Shown piece after piece: positions 1 to 5,840 of a stretch of DNA of 11,465 nucleotides (the stretch's first letter is position 1; the number at the start of each line of letters is the position of its first letter). Source of the stretch: CAVOBC01 sp963693635 (GTDB lineage Bacteria; Pseudomonadota; Gammaproteobacteria; Pseudomonadales; Azotimanducaceae); NCBI GenBank assembly GCA_963693635.1, contig CAVOBC010000133.1, forward strand, positions 1 to 11,465, read 5' to 3'. The notes under the pieces are model-generated. The model was not told where the DNA came from and searched no databases. It saw only the letters and a list, made by a program, of their open reading frames with translations. The position numbers were made by a program, and so were the translations under genes.

Positions 1-20
1 CGTGCATCTTTGGTACCCGC

Positions 21-467
21 TCAGCTACACGCGCCCTCATGGGCAAAGCCAAGAGGGGAGATACAGAGGATGAGATTACCGGATTGGACACTGACGCCAC
101 CCGCCGGGTCACCCGGCGCACCACCCAGCGTTACTGCCTCGATTCCACCGAGCCGGTCTAAATCGATCACCAGACTGTTGCCAGCATCAAGCGCGAGCGG
201 CGTACCGCCAGCACTCGCTAGCAGCACCGTGTCCGTTGCCACCGCAGTGCTGTGCAGCGCCGTCAGCGTGGCCCCATCAACGACTCTGGTCTCGAAGGCG
301 GCACCGACGCGGACGACGTGCAGTTCGATGTCAGTGGTCTGCAGGGACATCGCAGATGTTTGCGCAAGGCGCCCGGTCGCAAATCCGAACGGACCGGCTT
401 CAATACCGATGCGAGCGGGTGCCCGGCCGCGCTTAATGATGTTGAACCCCTGCATCTGACCCACCAA
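21..467 (-). CDS. Hypothetical protein, unrecognised
   Basis: I do not recognise this 148-residue protein. Codon use looks like that of its neighbours (many G/C third positions), and the opposite strand gives only low-quality sequence, so the minus strand is the likelier coding strand. The N-terminus is basic (IIKRGRAPARIGIEAGP, roughly residues 9-25). The rest is small-residue rich and probably beta-rich (LLASAGGTPLALDAGNSLVI, then GGAPGDPAGGVSV). There is no signal peptide or clear membrane segment. The start is uncertain: the listed start is TTG at 467, and an ATG at 455 follows a GGTGGG stretch that could serve as ribosome binding site. The frame stays open upstream to a TAG near 556, so a longer product from a non-standard start is possible. 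The segment RIGIEAGPFGFATG faintly recalls the first strand of PilM/MshI-like pilus proteins, but the rest does not follow that fold and I do not rely on it. It is divergent from trmL. Confidence 0.5.
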   Translation of the reverse strand: MVGQMQGFNIIKRGRAPARIGIEAGPFGFATGRLAQTSAMSLQTTDIELHVVRVGAAFETRVVDGATLTALHSTAVATDTVLLASAGGTPLALDAGNSLVIDLDRLGGIEAVTLGGAPGDPAGGVSVQSGNLILCISPLGFAHEGACS

Positions 468-552
468 TCCGTTGATGACACCCTTCAGTGTAGACCAGCG
501 TTTCCGCTTCGATTGGTCGTCGCACGCTCTGCATCCCGGTACCTGTCTGGAC

Positions 553-558
553 TATAGT
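553..558 (+). promoter_or_regulatory. Possible -10 element for trmL
   Basis: TATAGT lies 26 bases before the trmL ATG and matches the sigma-70 -10 consensus in five of six positions. No convincing -35 hexamer is visible at 16-18 bases upstream. The assignment rests on the -10 match and its placement alone. Confidence 0.3.
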
Positions 559-583
559 CACGCTTTGCGTCAGACCGTGCCCA

Positions 584-1081
584 ATGATCCGTATCGCACT
601 CCTTGAGCCCGAGATCCCACCGAACACGGGCGCCATCATCCGGCTAGCCGCCAATACTGGCATGCCATTGCATCTGATCGAGCCGCTCGGCTTCGAACTC
701 GATGACAAGCGACTCCGCCGCGCGGGACTCGATTATCGGGAGTACGCTGACGTCTCGGTACACGGGTCGCTGGCTGCATTCAAAGAGGACGTGGGCGCGC
801 ACAGGCTCGTCGCGGTGTCAACGCGCGGGACCGTGGCATACAGCGACTACGAGTATCAGGATCGGGACGTGCTGCTTTTTGGCCCCGAGACCAGGGGATT
901 GCCGCAGCAAATGCTGGACTCGCTACCCGCCGATCAATGCGTGCGCATTCCGATGCGACCCAACAGCCGCAGTCTGAATCTCGCGAACGCGGTCGCGATC
1001 ATCGCCTATGAGACGTGGCGTCAGCAGGGCTTCAGCGGAGAGGCGAGGGCCATCCCAGGGGTTAAGAATGTCAGGGGTTAA
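584..1081 (+). CDS. trmL: tRNA (cytidine(34)-2'-O)-methyltransferase TrmL
   Basis: A SPOUT-superfamily methyltransferase of 165 residues (E. coli TrmL has 157). The family uses S-adenosylmethionine to 2'-O-methylate the wobble nucleotide of two tRNA-Leu isoacceptors in the cytoplasm. All three SPOUT motifs are present: motif 1 PEIPPNTGAIIRLAANTG (residues 9-26) with the conserved Asn14 and Arg20, motif 2 LLFGPETRGLP (97-107), and motif 3 IPMRPNSRSLNLANAVAII (122-140), which forms the cofactor-binding knot. The ATG at 584 gives the expected family N-terminus (MIRIALLEPEIP). The C-terminal tail PGVKNVRG lies in a 16-bp tandem duplication (1056-1087) whose second copy supplies the TAA stop, so the tail is probably lineage-specific. 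In E. coli trmL runs in the same direction as secB, with gpsA and cysE between; here it is convergent to secB and those two genes are absent. Confidence 0.93.
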   Translation: MIRIALLEPEIPPNTGAIIRLAANTGMPLHLIEPLGFELDDKRLRRAGLDYREYADVSVHGSLAAFKEDVGAHRLVAVSTRGTVAYSDYEYQDRDVLLFGPETRGLPQQMLDSLPADQCVRIPMRPNSRSLNLANAVAIIAYETWRQQGFSGEARAIPGVKNVRG

Positions 1082-1087
1082 AGACGA
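1056..1087. repeat. 16-bp tandem duplication across the trmL stop
   Basis: CAGGGGTTAA occurs at 1056-1065 and again at 1072-1081, a period of 16 bases. The two full units share 10 consecutive bases and then diverge. Because 16 is not a multiple of three, the first copy is read GGG GTT AAG and the second AGG GGT TAA, so the second copy provides the stop codon. Confidence 0.6.
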
Positions 1088-1104
1088 GTTCGCGCATTCG
1101 CCGC

Positions 1105-1129
1105 AGATTTCGCGTTCGCTTCGCAAGCA
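1105..1129 (+). repeat. 25-bp dispersed inverted repeat, copy 1
   Basis: This stretch, beginning AGATTTCGCG and ending TTCGCAAGCA, matches the reverse complement of 1765-1789 in 22 of 25 positions. Its core CGTTCGCTTCGC is identical in both copies. It lies just 3' of secB in the gap between the convergent secB and trmL genes. A short GCTT/AAGC stem can form in the minus-strand transcript. It may belong to a dispersed repeat family of the genome. Confidence 0.5.
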
Positions 1130-1188
1130 ATGTATTTCAACCGCAAGTCAACGGCGTAAGTCATCGATTTGCTGGCGAAGAGATCAAT

Positions 1189-1638
1189 TCAGTGCGTTTG
1201 AGCCTTCTGCTGCTTCATGGTCTCTGCGTAGATCGCATCGAAATTAACAGGCGCCAACATCAGGGGCGGAAAGCTGCCTTTCAACACCAGGTTGTCCAGC
1301 GCCTCGCGGGCGTAGGGAAAGAGCACGTTGGGGCAAAATGCGCCGAGGGTCTGGGCAAGCTGCTCTTCGGCCAGCCCGCGAACAGCGAACAGGCCCGCCT
1401 GTTGCACTTCCGCTAGGTACATGACGGCCTCTTCTTCGGTCTTCGCGGTGACCGTCACGTTGAGCACCACCTCATACAGATGCTCTTCGATCGCCGCGTT
1501 GCGGGAGTTCAGTTCGAGGTTTATTTGCGGCTTCCATTGCGTACGAAAGCTCTCCGGTGCCTGCGGCGATTCGAAGGACGCATCTTTAACGTATATGCGT
1601 TGCAGGGAAAACTGTGCGCCTGCTGTTTGCTCACTCAT
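1189..1638 (-). CDS. secB: Protein-export chaperone SecB
   Basis: SecB is a cytoplasmic homotetrameric chaperone that keeps preproteins unfolded and passes them to SecA at the SecYEG translocon. The product has 149 residues (E. coli 155). The family signature is intact: FSLQRIYVKDASFESPQAP (residues 10-28), and the strongly conserved C-terminal half CPNVLFPYAREALDNLV (102-118) followed by GSFPPLMLAPVNFDAIY (121-137). The tail MKQQKAQTH is the variable C-terminus; in characterised SecB proteins the C-terminus contacts the SecA zinc domain. An AGGT five bases before the ATG supports the start. It is the last gene of the minus-strand series rhodanese-grxC-secB and lies 156 bases after grxC, so it may also have its own promoter, although I found no strong one. 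Confidence 0.96.
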   Translation of the reverse strand: MSEQTAGAQFSLQRIYVKDASFESPQAPESFRTQWKPQINLELNSRNAAIEEHLYEVVLNVTVTAKTEEEAVMYLAEVQQAGLFAVRGLAEEQLAQTLGAFCPNVLFPYAREALDNLVLKGSFPPLMLAPVNFDAIYAETMKQQKAQTH

Positions 1639-1764
1639 AGCGACCTACTGATTCACGTTGGCTCATAGCGGTCACCGGGTGCCGCACGCTGGTTGAGAAT
1701 TCAAGGGAAAAGAACGGATTACTGAACGACGGCCCACAACGCGAACATGAACGCACAATTCACG

Positions 1765-1789
1765 TGCTCGCGAAGCGAACGTGGAATCT
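1765..1789 (-). repeat. 25-bp dispersed inverted repeat, copy 2
   Basis: This is the partner of 1105-1129 in opposite orientation, matching in 22 of 25 positions. It lies immediately 3' of the grxC stop in the grxC-secB gap. The two copies bracket secB together with its upstream spacer. Confidence 0.5.
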
Positions 1790-1794
1790 TAACC

Positions 1795-2109
1795 TCACTG
1801 AACGCCCAGCATGCTGTCGAGTTGACCCTGCCGTTCCAACTGAAACAGCTCATCGCAACCGCCTACATGGGTGTCATCAATCCAGATTTGCGGCACCGTG
1901 TGCTGTCCCGCTCGTGCCATCATCTCCTGCCGTTTCGCCATGTCCCTATCGACCGGGATCTCGGCAAATTCGACGCCCTTCTTGTCAAGCAGCCACTTCG
2001 CGCGCATGCAAAACGGGCAGAACTGGGTCGTGTACATCACCACCTGGGGGGCCCCACTCTCGGGTAAATCACTCTCGGGTAAATCATCCGGGGGTAAATC
2101 GTTGCTCAT
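1795..2109 (-). CDS. grxC: Glutaredoxin 3 (GrxC-type dithiol glutaredoxin)
   Basis: A small cytoplasmic thiol-disulfide oxidoreductase that uses glutathione to reduce protein disulfides and mixed disulfides. The 104-residue product has the dithiol active site CPFC (Cys31, Cys34) after VVMYTTQF, the cis-proline motif TVPQIWID (71-78) and the glutathione-binding GGCDEL (83-88). Start choice: the frame extends upstream to 2169, but the ATG at 2109 has an AGGA about nine bases before it and gives a near-normal length, so I prefer it. The first 18 residues are an acidic proline-rich extension (DLPPD, DLPES, DLPES) encoded by a perfect-register 15-bp repeat, which ordinary glutaredoxins lack. Its place between the rhodanese gene and secB matches the E. 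coli order yibN-grxC-secB. Confidence 0.93.
   Translation of the reverse strand: MSNDLPPDDLPESDLPESGAPQVVMYTTQFCPFCMRAKWLLDKKGVEFAEIPVDRDMAKRQEMMARAGQHTVPQIWIDDTHVGGCDELFQLERQGQLDSMLGVQ
2056..2100. repeat. Three 15-bp tandem repeats encoding the GrxC N-terminus
   Basis: The units at 2056-2070 and 2071-2085 are identical (ACTCTCGGGTAAATC on the plus strand), and 2086-2100 shares GGGTAAATC. The period equals five codons and encodes DLPPD-DLPES-DLPES at residues 4-18 of GrxC. Near identity of two units suggests recent duplication. Confidence 0.85.
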
Positions 2110-2247
2110 GGGTGTGAATCCTGTTTGTTTGTCAGCGGCGTCTGCGCGCCTTTCCTGGCGGCCGCACATGGGACACCTGGCACCGGTCCCTATCTCTCAC
2201 AGTCTAGCTGTCTCTGCGGCCATTTCCCCGCCCGGGTTTCTTCTATC

Positions 2248-2291
2248 GACCGGCTCTGTTTCGACGCGCTCTCTTGGACCGGCTCTCCTTG
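2248..2291. repeat. Three degenerate ~15-bp tandem units in the rhodanese-grxC gap
   Basis: GACCGGCTCT at 2248-2257 recurs exactly at 2277-2286, with the related GACGCGCTCT at 2263-2272 between them. This gives three units of 15, 14 and 15 bases. The surrounding 214-base gap between grxC and the rhodanese gene (2110-2323) otherwise shows no gene and no convincing terminator. Confidence 0.6.
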
Positions 2292-2323
2292 ATCTGAACC
2301 GCCCGATTCTTAGACGTGCCCGA

Positions 2324-2740
2324 TCAGCCCTTCACCAGCGGCAGGTTGCTGGCGCTCCACTCGGAGATTCCGCCCGACAGACGCCTCACGTCAACAAACC
2401 CGCGTGTTCGCAGTTTCTTGCCCACCGCTCCCGAGTGCTGCCCGATTTTACAGACGACGACCACCGGCCGTTCCTTTTCATTGTCGATCTCGGCCGCACG
2501 CAGATCAAAGACGCCATAGGGGATGTTCACCGCGCTGACGATGTGGCCTGCACCAAACTCGGCGCTGTCCCTCACATCAAGGACCAGAGCGTTTTCCCGG
2601 TTGACGAGTGTCACCAAATTGGTCGAGCTGATGGCTGAGCCGCCCTGCTTGCCCTCGTTGACGAAAAACGCCACGAGGAGCGCGATGAAAATGCTCACCA
2701 GGATGTAGTGGTTAGCGATGAATTCGAACGCCTGAGCCAT
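2324..2740 (-). CDS. Membrane-anchored rhodanese-domain protein, YibN-like
   Basis: The 138-residue protein has one N-terminal transmembrane helix (about residues 9-27, HYILVSIFIALLVAFFVN) followed by a single rhodanese domain. The domain shows LVLDVRDSAEFGAGHIVSAVNIP (52-74) and the active-site loop CKIGQHSG beginning at Cys97, then GFVDVRRLSGGISEW (114-128). Rhodanese domains carry a persulfide on the loop cysteine and move sulfane sulfur; the physiological substrate here cannot be read from the sequence. By topology the domain should face the cytoplasm. The E. coli homologue YibN occupies the same locus, and I recall reports of its association with the YidC insertase, which would fit a neighbour of secB. 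The ATG at 2740 is preceded by AAGG at about seven bases. It is probably the first gene of the minus-strand series. Confidence 0.9.
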   Translation of the reverse strand: MAQAFEFIANHYILVSIFIALLVAFFVNEGKQGGSAISSTNLVTLVNRENALVLDVRDSAEFGAGHIVSAVNIPYGVFDLRAAEIDNEKERPVVVVCKIGQHSGAVGKKLRTRGFVDVRRLSGGISEWSASNLPLVKG

Positions 2741-2773
2741 GCCTGACCTTATCCAAGAGGAGTCTAAAAGGGG

Positions 2774-2802
2774 TTTATAAGGAACTCATAGAGGGCTCAC
2801 AA
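2774..2802 (-). promoter_or_regulatory. Sigma-70-type promoter for the rhodanese-grxC-secB series
   Basis: On the minus strand TTGTGA (2797-2802) and TATAAA (2774-2779) are separated by exactly 17 bases. The -10 matches consensus in five of six positions and the -35 in four of six. Initiation near 2767 would leave a leader of about 27 bases before the rhodanese ATG. The promoter lies within the CTCATAA repeat array. Confidence 0.5.
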
Positions 2803-2883
2803 AGAAGCGCTCATAAAGAGTTCATAAATGGCTCATAAGGAGCCAATAACGAGTGACAATAACGAGCGCCAAATGACGATGCT
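2785..2883. repeat. Array of degenerate 11-14 bp units in the divergent rhodanese/gpmI region
   Basis: From 2785 the plus strand reads as successive units: CTCATAGAGGG, CTCACAAAGAAGCG, CTCATAAAGAGTT, CATAAATGG and CTCATAAGGAGCC (to 2844). These are followed by 13-base units AATAACGAGTGAC, AATAACGAGCGCC and the weaker AAATGACGATGCT (2845-2883). It is A/T-richer than the flanks. The whole 305-base region 2741-3045 holds no gene. Beside the array it holds the minus-strand promoter, a G+C-rich hairpin at 2970-2984 (stem CGGGCG/CGCCCG) and a possible gpmI -10 element. Confidence 0.7.
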
Positions 2884-3015
2884 CAAGAGGTGGAATCCGG
2901 GCCGGGCCGGGCCCAAGAAAGTCGCGCAGTATACACGACTTGCCCTTTTATCCTCTGCATTCCGGCGCGCGGGCGGGCCGCCCGGCGAGCCGTCTTTTGG
3001 GCGTGACAGATGAGT

Positions 3016-3021
3016 TAGAAT
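3016..3021 (+). promoter_or_regulatory. Possible -10 element for gpmI
   Basis: TAGAAT matches the -10 consensus in five of six positions and would start transcription about 17 bases before the gpmI ATG. The bases 16-18 upstream (around CTTTTG at 2994) are a poor -35. Confidence 0.3.
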
Positions 3022-3045
3022 CCTGCATTTGATGGGGACCGACGG

Positions 3046-4593
3046 ATGACCGAAGCGGCCAGCGTTTTGATCGTGTTGGATGGTTGGGGGCATCGTTCGA
3101 CCACAGCGTCCAACGCCATAGCCCACGCCAAAACCCCGGTATGGGACGATCTCTGGCACAACCGGCCGCACACGCTCATCTCCGGCTCCGGCACCGACGT
3201 CGGCCTGCCTCCAGGTCAGATGGGCAACTCCGAGGTCGGCCACATGAATCTCGGTGCAGGCCGTATCGTGCATCAGGACCTGACCCGAATCACCCTCGCA
3301 ATCGAGACCGGCGACTTCTTTACCAATCCGGTCCTCAACCGCGCAGCTTCGGCCTGCGCAGAACGCGGCACGACATTGCACATTCTCGGTTTGCTCTCCC
3401 CGGGCGGCGTGCACAGCCACGAAGACCAAATTCGCGCCATGGTCGACCTTGCTGTCCAGTGCGGCGTCAAACGGGTACTCGTCCATGCCTTCCTGGATGG
3501 CCGCGACGTACCACCAAAATCCGCTACTCGCTCGCTCGAGACTATGCAGCAACACATCGCGAGCCAGGTAGACGGTGGTGTGGCGACAATTTGCGGGCGC
3601 TATTTCGCGATGGATCGCGACAATCGCTGGGATCGTGTCGCCTCTGCCTATCGCCTGCTCGCACACAGCGACGCCACGCACGCGGCGAACGACGTCACGC
3701 AGGCCCTTGCGAACGCGTACGCGCGGGGCGAGTCGGATGAATTTGTGCAACCAACGGTCATCATCGATGCACCCATGGCCAACGGCGATGGCGTCGTCTT
3801 TATGAACTTTCGGGCCGATCGGGCGCGCGAAATCACCCGTGCATTTGTCGATCCTGACTTCGACAAATTCGACCGGGGCACATCGCCAGATCTGTCGGGG
3901 TTTACCACGCTCACCGAGTATGCAGCAAACATCGACGCGCCTTCGGCGTTCGCACCCGAGACGTTGAGCAACACGCTCGGCGAGTTCGTCGCGGCCACCG
4001 GGCGCACCCAACTGCGCATCGCAGAAACCGAGAAGTACGCCCACGTCACGTTCTTCCTGTCCGGCGGCCGGGAGGAGGCCTTTCCCGGTGAAGCGCGCGA
4101 ACTAATTCCCTCGCCCGACGTCGCGACCTACGATCTGATGCCGGAGATGAGCGCGGGGGGAGTCACCGATCGGCTCATCGCCGCAATCTCTAACCATCAA
4201 TACGACGTCATTGTCTGCAACTTCGCCAATGGCGACATGGTGGGCCACACGGGCAATTTCGATGCTGCGGTGGAAGCCGTCCAGTGTCTCGATCACTGCA
4301 TCGGCCGGGTCGTGGCGGCCGTCAACGAGAGTGGCAGCCAATGCCTGATCACGGCCGACCACGGCAATGTCGAACAGATGAGCGATCCGGTGACGGGCGA
4401 GCCGCACACGGCTCACACCAGCGAGTTAGTGCCCCTCATCTACGTGGGGCCCCAAGCCCTCGACCTCACAGGCGATGGCTGCCTGCGCGATGTTGCACCC
4501 ACACTGCTCACCCTGATGGGCCTCGCGCCGCCAGCGGAGATGACCGGCAGGTCACTCGCGCAGATGACGCCGGTCAAGGCACACGAGGGGTGA
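3046..4593 (+). CDS. gpmI: 2,3-bisphosphoglycerate-independent phosphoglycerate mutase
   Basis: This cytoplasmic enzyme interconverts 3- and 2-phosphoglycerate in glycolysis and gluconeogenesis without a bisphosphoglycerate cofactor, using two metal ions and a phosphoserine intermediate. Its 515 residues match the family length. Expected residues are present: Asp12 in VLDGWGHR and the phosphorylated Ser62 in GQMGNSEVGHMNLGAGR (57-73); the transferase-domain substrate motifs GGVHSHEDQI (120-129), DGRD (151-154) and GRYFAMDRDNRWDR (184-197); FRADRAREITRAF (255-267); then Asp397 and His401 in NGDMVGHTG, Asp438 and His439 in ITADHGNVEQM, and His457 in HTAHTSELVP. The ATG at 3046 follows a GGGGA at about eight bases. 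It heads a plus-strand block and its stop overlaps the envC start by four bases, suggesting translational coupling. Confidence 0.97.
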   Translation: MTEAASVLIVLDGWGHRSTTASNAIAHAKTPVWDDLWHNRPHTLISGSGTDVGLPPGQMGNSEVGHMNLGAGRIVHQDLTRITLAIETGDFFTNPVLNRAASACAERGTTLHILGLLSPGGVHSHEDQIRAMVDLAVQCGVKRVLVHAFLDGRDVPPKSATRSLETMQQHIASQVDGGVATICGRYFAMDRDNRWDRVASAYRLLAHSDATHAANDVTQALANAYARGESDEFVQPTVIIDAPMANGDGVVFMNFRADRAREITRAFVDPDFDKFDRGTSPDLSGFTTLTEYAANIDAPSAFAPETLSNTLGEFVAATGRTQLRIAETEKYAHVTFFLSGGREEAFPGEARELIPSPDVATYDLMPEMSAGGVTDRLIAAISNHQYDVIVCNFANGDMVGHTGNFDAAVEAVQCLDHCIGRVVAAVNESGSQCLITADHGNVEQMSDPVTGEPHTAHTSELVPLIYVGPQALDLTGDGCLRDVAPTLLTLMGLAPPAEMTGRSLAQMTPVKAHEG

Positions 4594-5813
4594 CTCTGGC
4601 TCCAGGAATCCGGCGCAAGCACTCGGACCGAACCGGTCGCGCAAGAACACTCGCGTCGCTCTGCCTCTGCGGTTGGCTTGCCCTCAGCCCAAGCACCGGC
4701 GCGGCTGAAACCGCCACGACGCCGTCTAAAGCCGAGCTCGAAGCCGAGTACCAGTCAGTCATCAACGAGATTGAGTCCTTCAAAAAGACCCTGGAGGCAA
4801 CCCGCGATCAGGCATCGGGCCTTGAAGACAACCTGCGGGATAACGAAAAGCAGATGAACGATCTGCAGCTTGAGGTGGAACGTATACAACAGCGCCTTAA
4901 GACCGGGGAGCAACATCTCAGCAAACTCGAAGGCGAGCAACGCAAACTGAACAGGGCAAGGGGCGAGCAACAAGCGCTGATCGAAGAGCAGGTTCGCAGC
5001 GCCTATGAAGTCGGCAACCAGGGCTACTTCAAAGTGATGCTCAACCAGGAAGACCCTAACCTTTTGTCCCGCGTCCTGACCTATTACGACTATCTCAATC
5101 GTGCGCGCGCAGACGAGGTCGAACGTTTTCGACAGACGATTCTTGAACTTGGCACCATCGAGCAGGCGATCATCGACGAGTCGCACGTCCTCACGGCGGA
5201 ACGCGGAAAGCTTGAAGACAGGCACACGTCCCTGCAGGCGACCGGCGAGCAACGAAAACTTGCCCTTTGGGAACTGAGCGAACTGATCGCCAGAACCGGC
5301 ATAGAAATCGAAAAGAAGACACGGGACAAAGAACAACTCGAGGCGCTGCTGCGACACATCGCACTCAGCATTGCGCGCCTGCCATCGCCCGCCGACACAG
5401 CGCCCTTTGGTTCGCGGCGAGGCAAACTCGCAATGCCCGTAACCGGCAAGATCGTGAATCGTTTTGGCAGCAAACGTGCGGCCGGAAAGCTGCGTTGGGA
5501 CGGCGTCTTCATCGAAACGCGCCCCGGCACACCGGTGAATGCCATCCACTACGGTCGTGTCGTTTTCTCCGATTGGCTGCGCGGTTTCGGCCTACTATTG
5601 ATAATCAGCCACGGTGACGGTTATATGAGCCTTTATGGTCACAACAGCGTGCTCTATCGTCAGACTGGCGACTGGGTCACTGAGGGTGAAACCATTGCTA
5701 CCTCGGGGGACACCGGCGGCCAATCGCGCGCGGGCCTTTACTTCGCGATTCGCAACGGTGGCAAACCCGCAGACCCGCAACGATGGTGCCAGAGCAACCC
5801 ACGTGCCGCCTGA
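4590..5813 (+). CDS. envC: Murein hydrolase activator EnvC (degenerate LytM/M23 protein)
   Basis: EnvC is a periplasmic division factor that, in E. coli, is recruited by FtsEX and activates the amidases AmiA and AmiB to split septal peptidoglycan. I take GTG at 4590 as start. It overlaps the gpmI stop (GTGA) and gives 407 residues with a signal peptide (basic residues 8-19, hydrophobic TLASLCLCGWLALS, cleavage near TGAAE at 37-40). Residues about 45-265 form a long charged coiled coil containing RSAYEVGNQGYFKVMLNQED (136-155). The LytM domain spans about 277-398. Its zinc site is incomplete: the HxxxD motif is replaced in RWDGVFIET (302-310), His351 remains in SLYGHN, and the final HxH is replaced in GLYFAIR (382-388). 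This is the expected loss for a non-enzymatic activator. No ATG occurs at a suitable place, so the GTG start is inferred. Confidence 0.92.
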   Translation: MTLAPGIRRKHSDRTGRARTLASLCLCGWLALSPSTGAAETATTPSKAELEAEYQSVINEIESFKKTLEATRDQASGLEDNLRDNEKQMNDLQLEVERIQQRLKTGEQHLSKLEGEQRKLNRARGEQQALIEEQVRSAYEVGNQGYFKVMLNQEDPNLLSRVLTYYDYLNRARADEVERFRQTILELGTIEQAIIDESHVLTAERGKLEDRHTSLQATGEQRKLALWELSELIARTGIEIEKKTRDKEQLEALLRHIALSIARLPSPADTAPFGSRRGKLAMPVTGKIVNRFGSKRAAGKLRWDGVFIETRPGTPVNAIHYGRVVFSDWLRGFGLLLIISHGDGYMSLYGHNSVLYRQTGDWVTEGETIATSGDTGGQSRAGLYFAIRNGGKPADPQRWCQSNPRAA

Positions 5814-5840
5814 TTGAGGCGGCGCAACAAGGATTTTTGA

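Noticed and set aside
10..459. Plus-strand 149-codon frame opposite the orphan gene
   Set aside because: Its composition is Ser/Pro/Arg/Ala-rich with no domain features, as expected from reading the opposite strand of a G+C-rich gene. The minus-strand product looks more protein-like.
2110..2169. Longer GrxC starting at 2169
   Set aside because: It would add 20 residues unlike any glutaredoxin and has a poorer initiation region than the ATG at 2109 with its AGGA.
2970..2999. G+C-rich hairpin followed by TTTT before gpmI, as a terminator or attenuator
   Set aside because: The stem is only six pairs, four T's come several bases later, and no plus-strand gene or good promoter lies upstream to be terminated.
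2833..4044. 403-codon minus-strand frame across gpmI
   Set aside because: It lies opposite the confidently identified gpmI and shares no recognisable family features; a long shadow frame is common in G+C-rich DNA.
4755..5549. 264-codon minus-strand frame across envC
   Set aside because: It is the mirror frame of the envC coiled-coil region, and its composition reflects the complement of Glu/Leu/Lys-rich codons.
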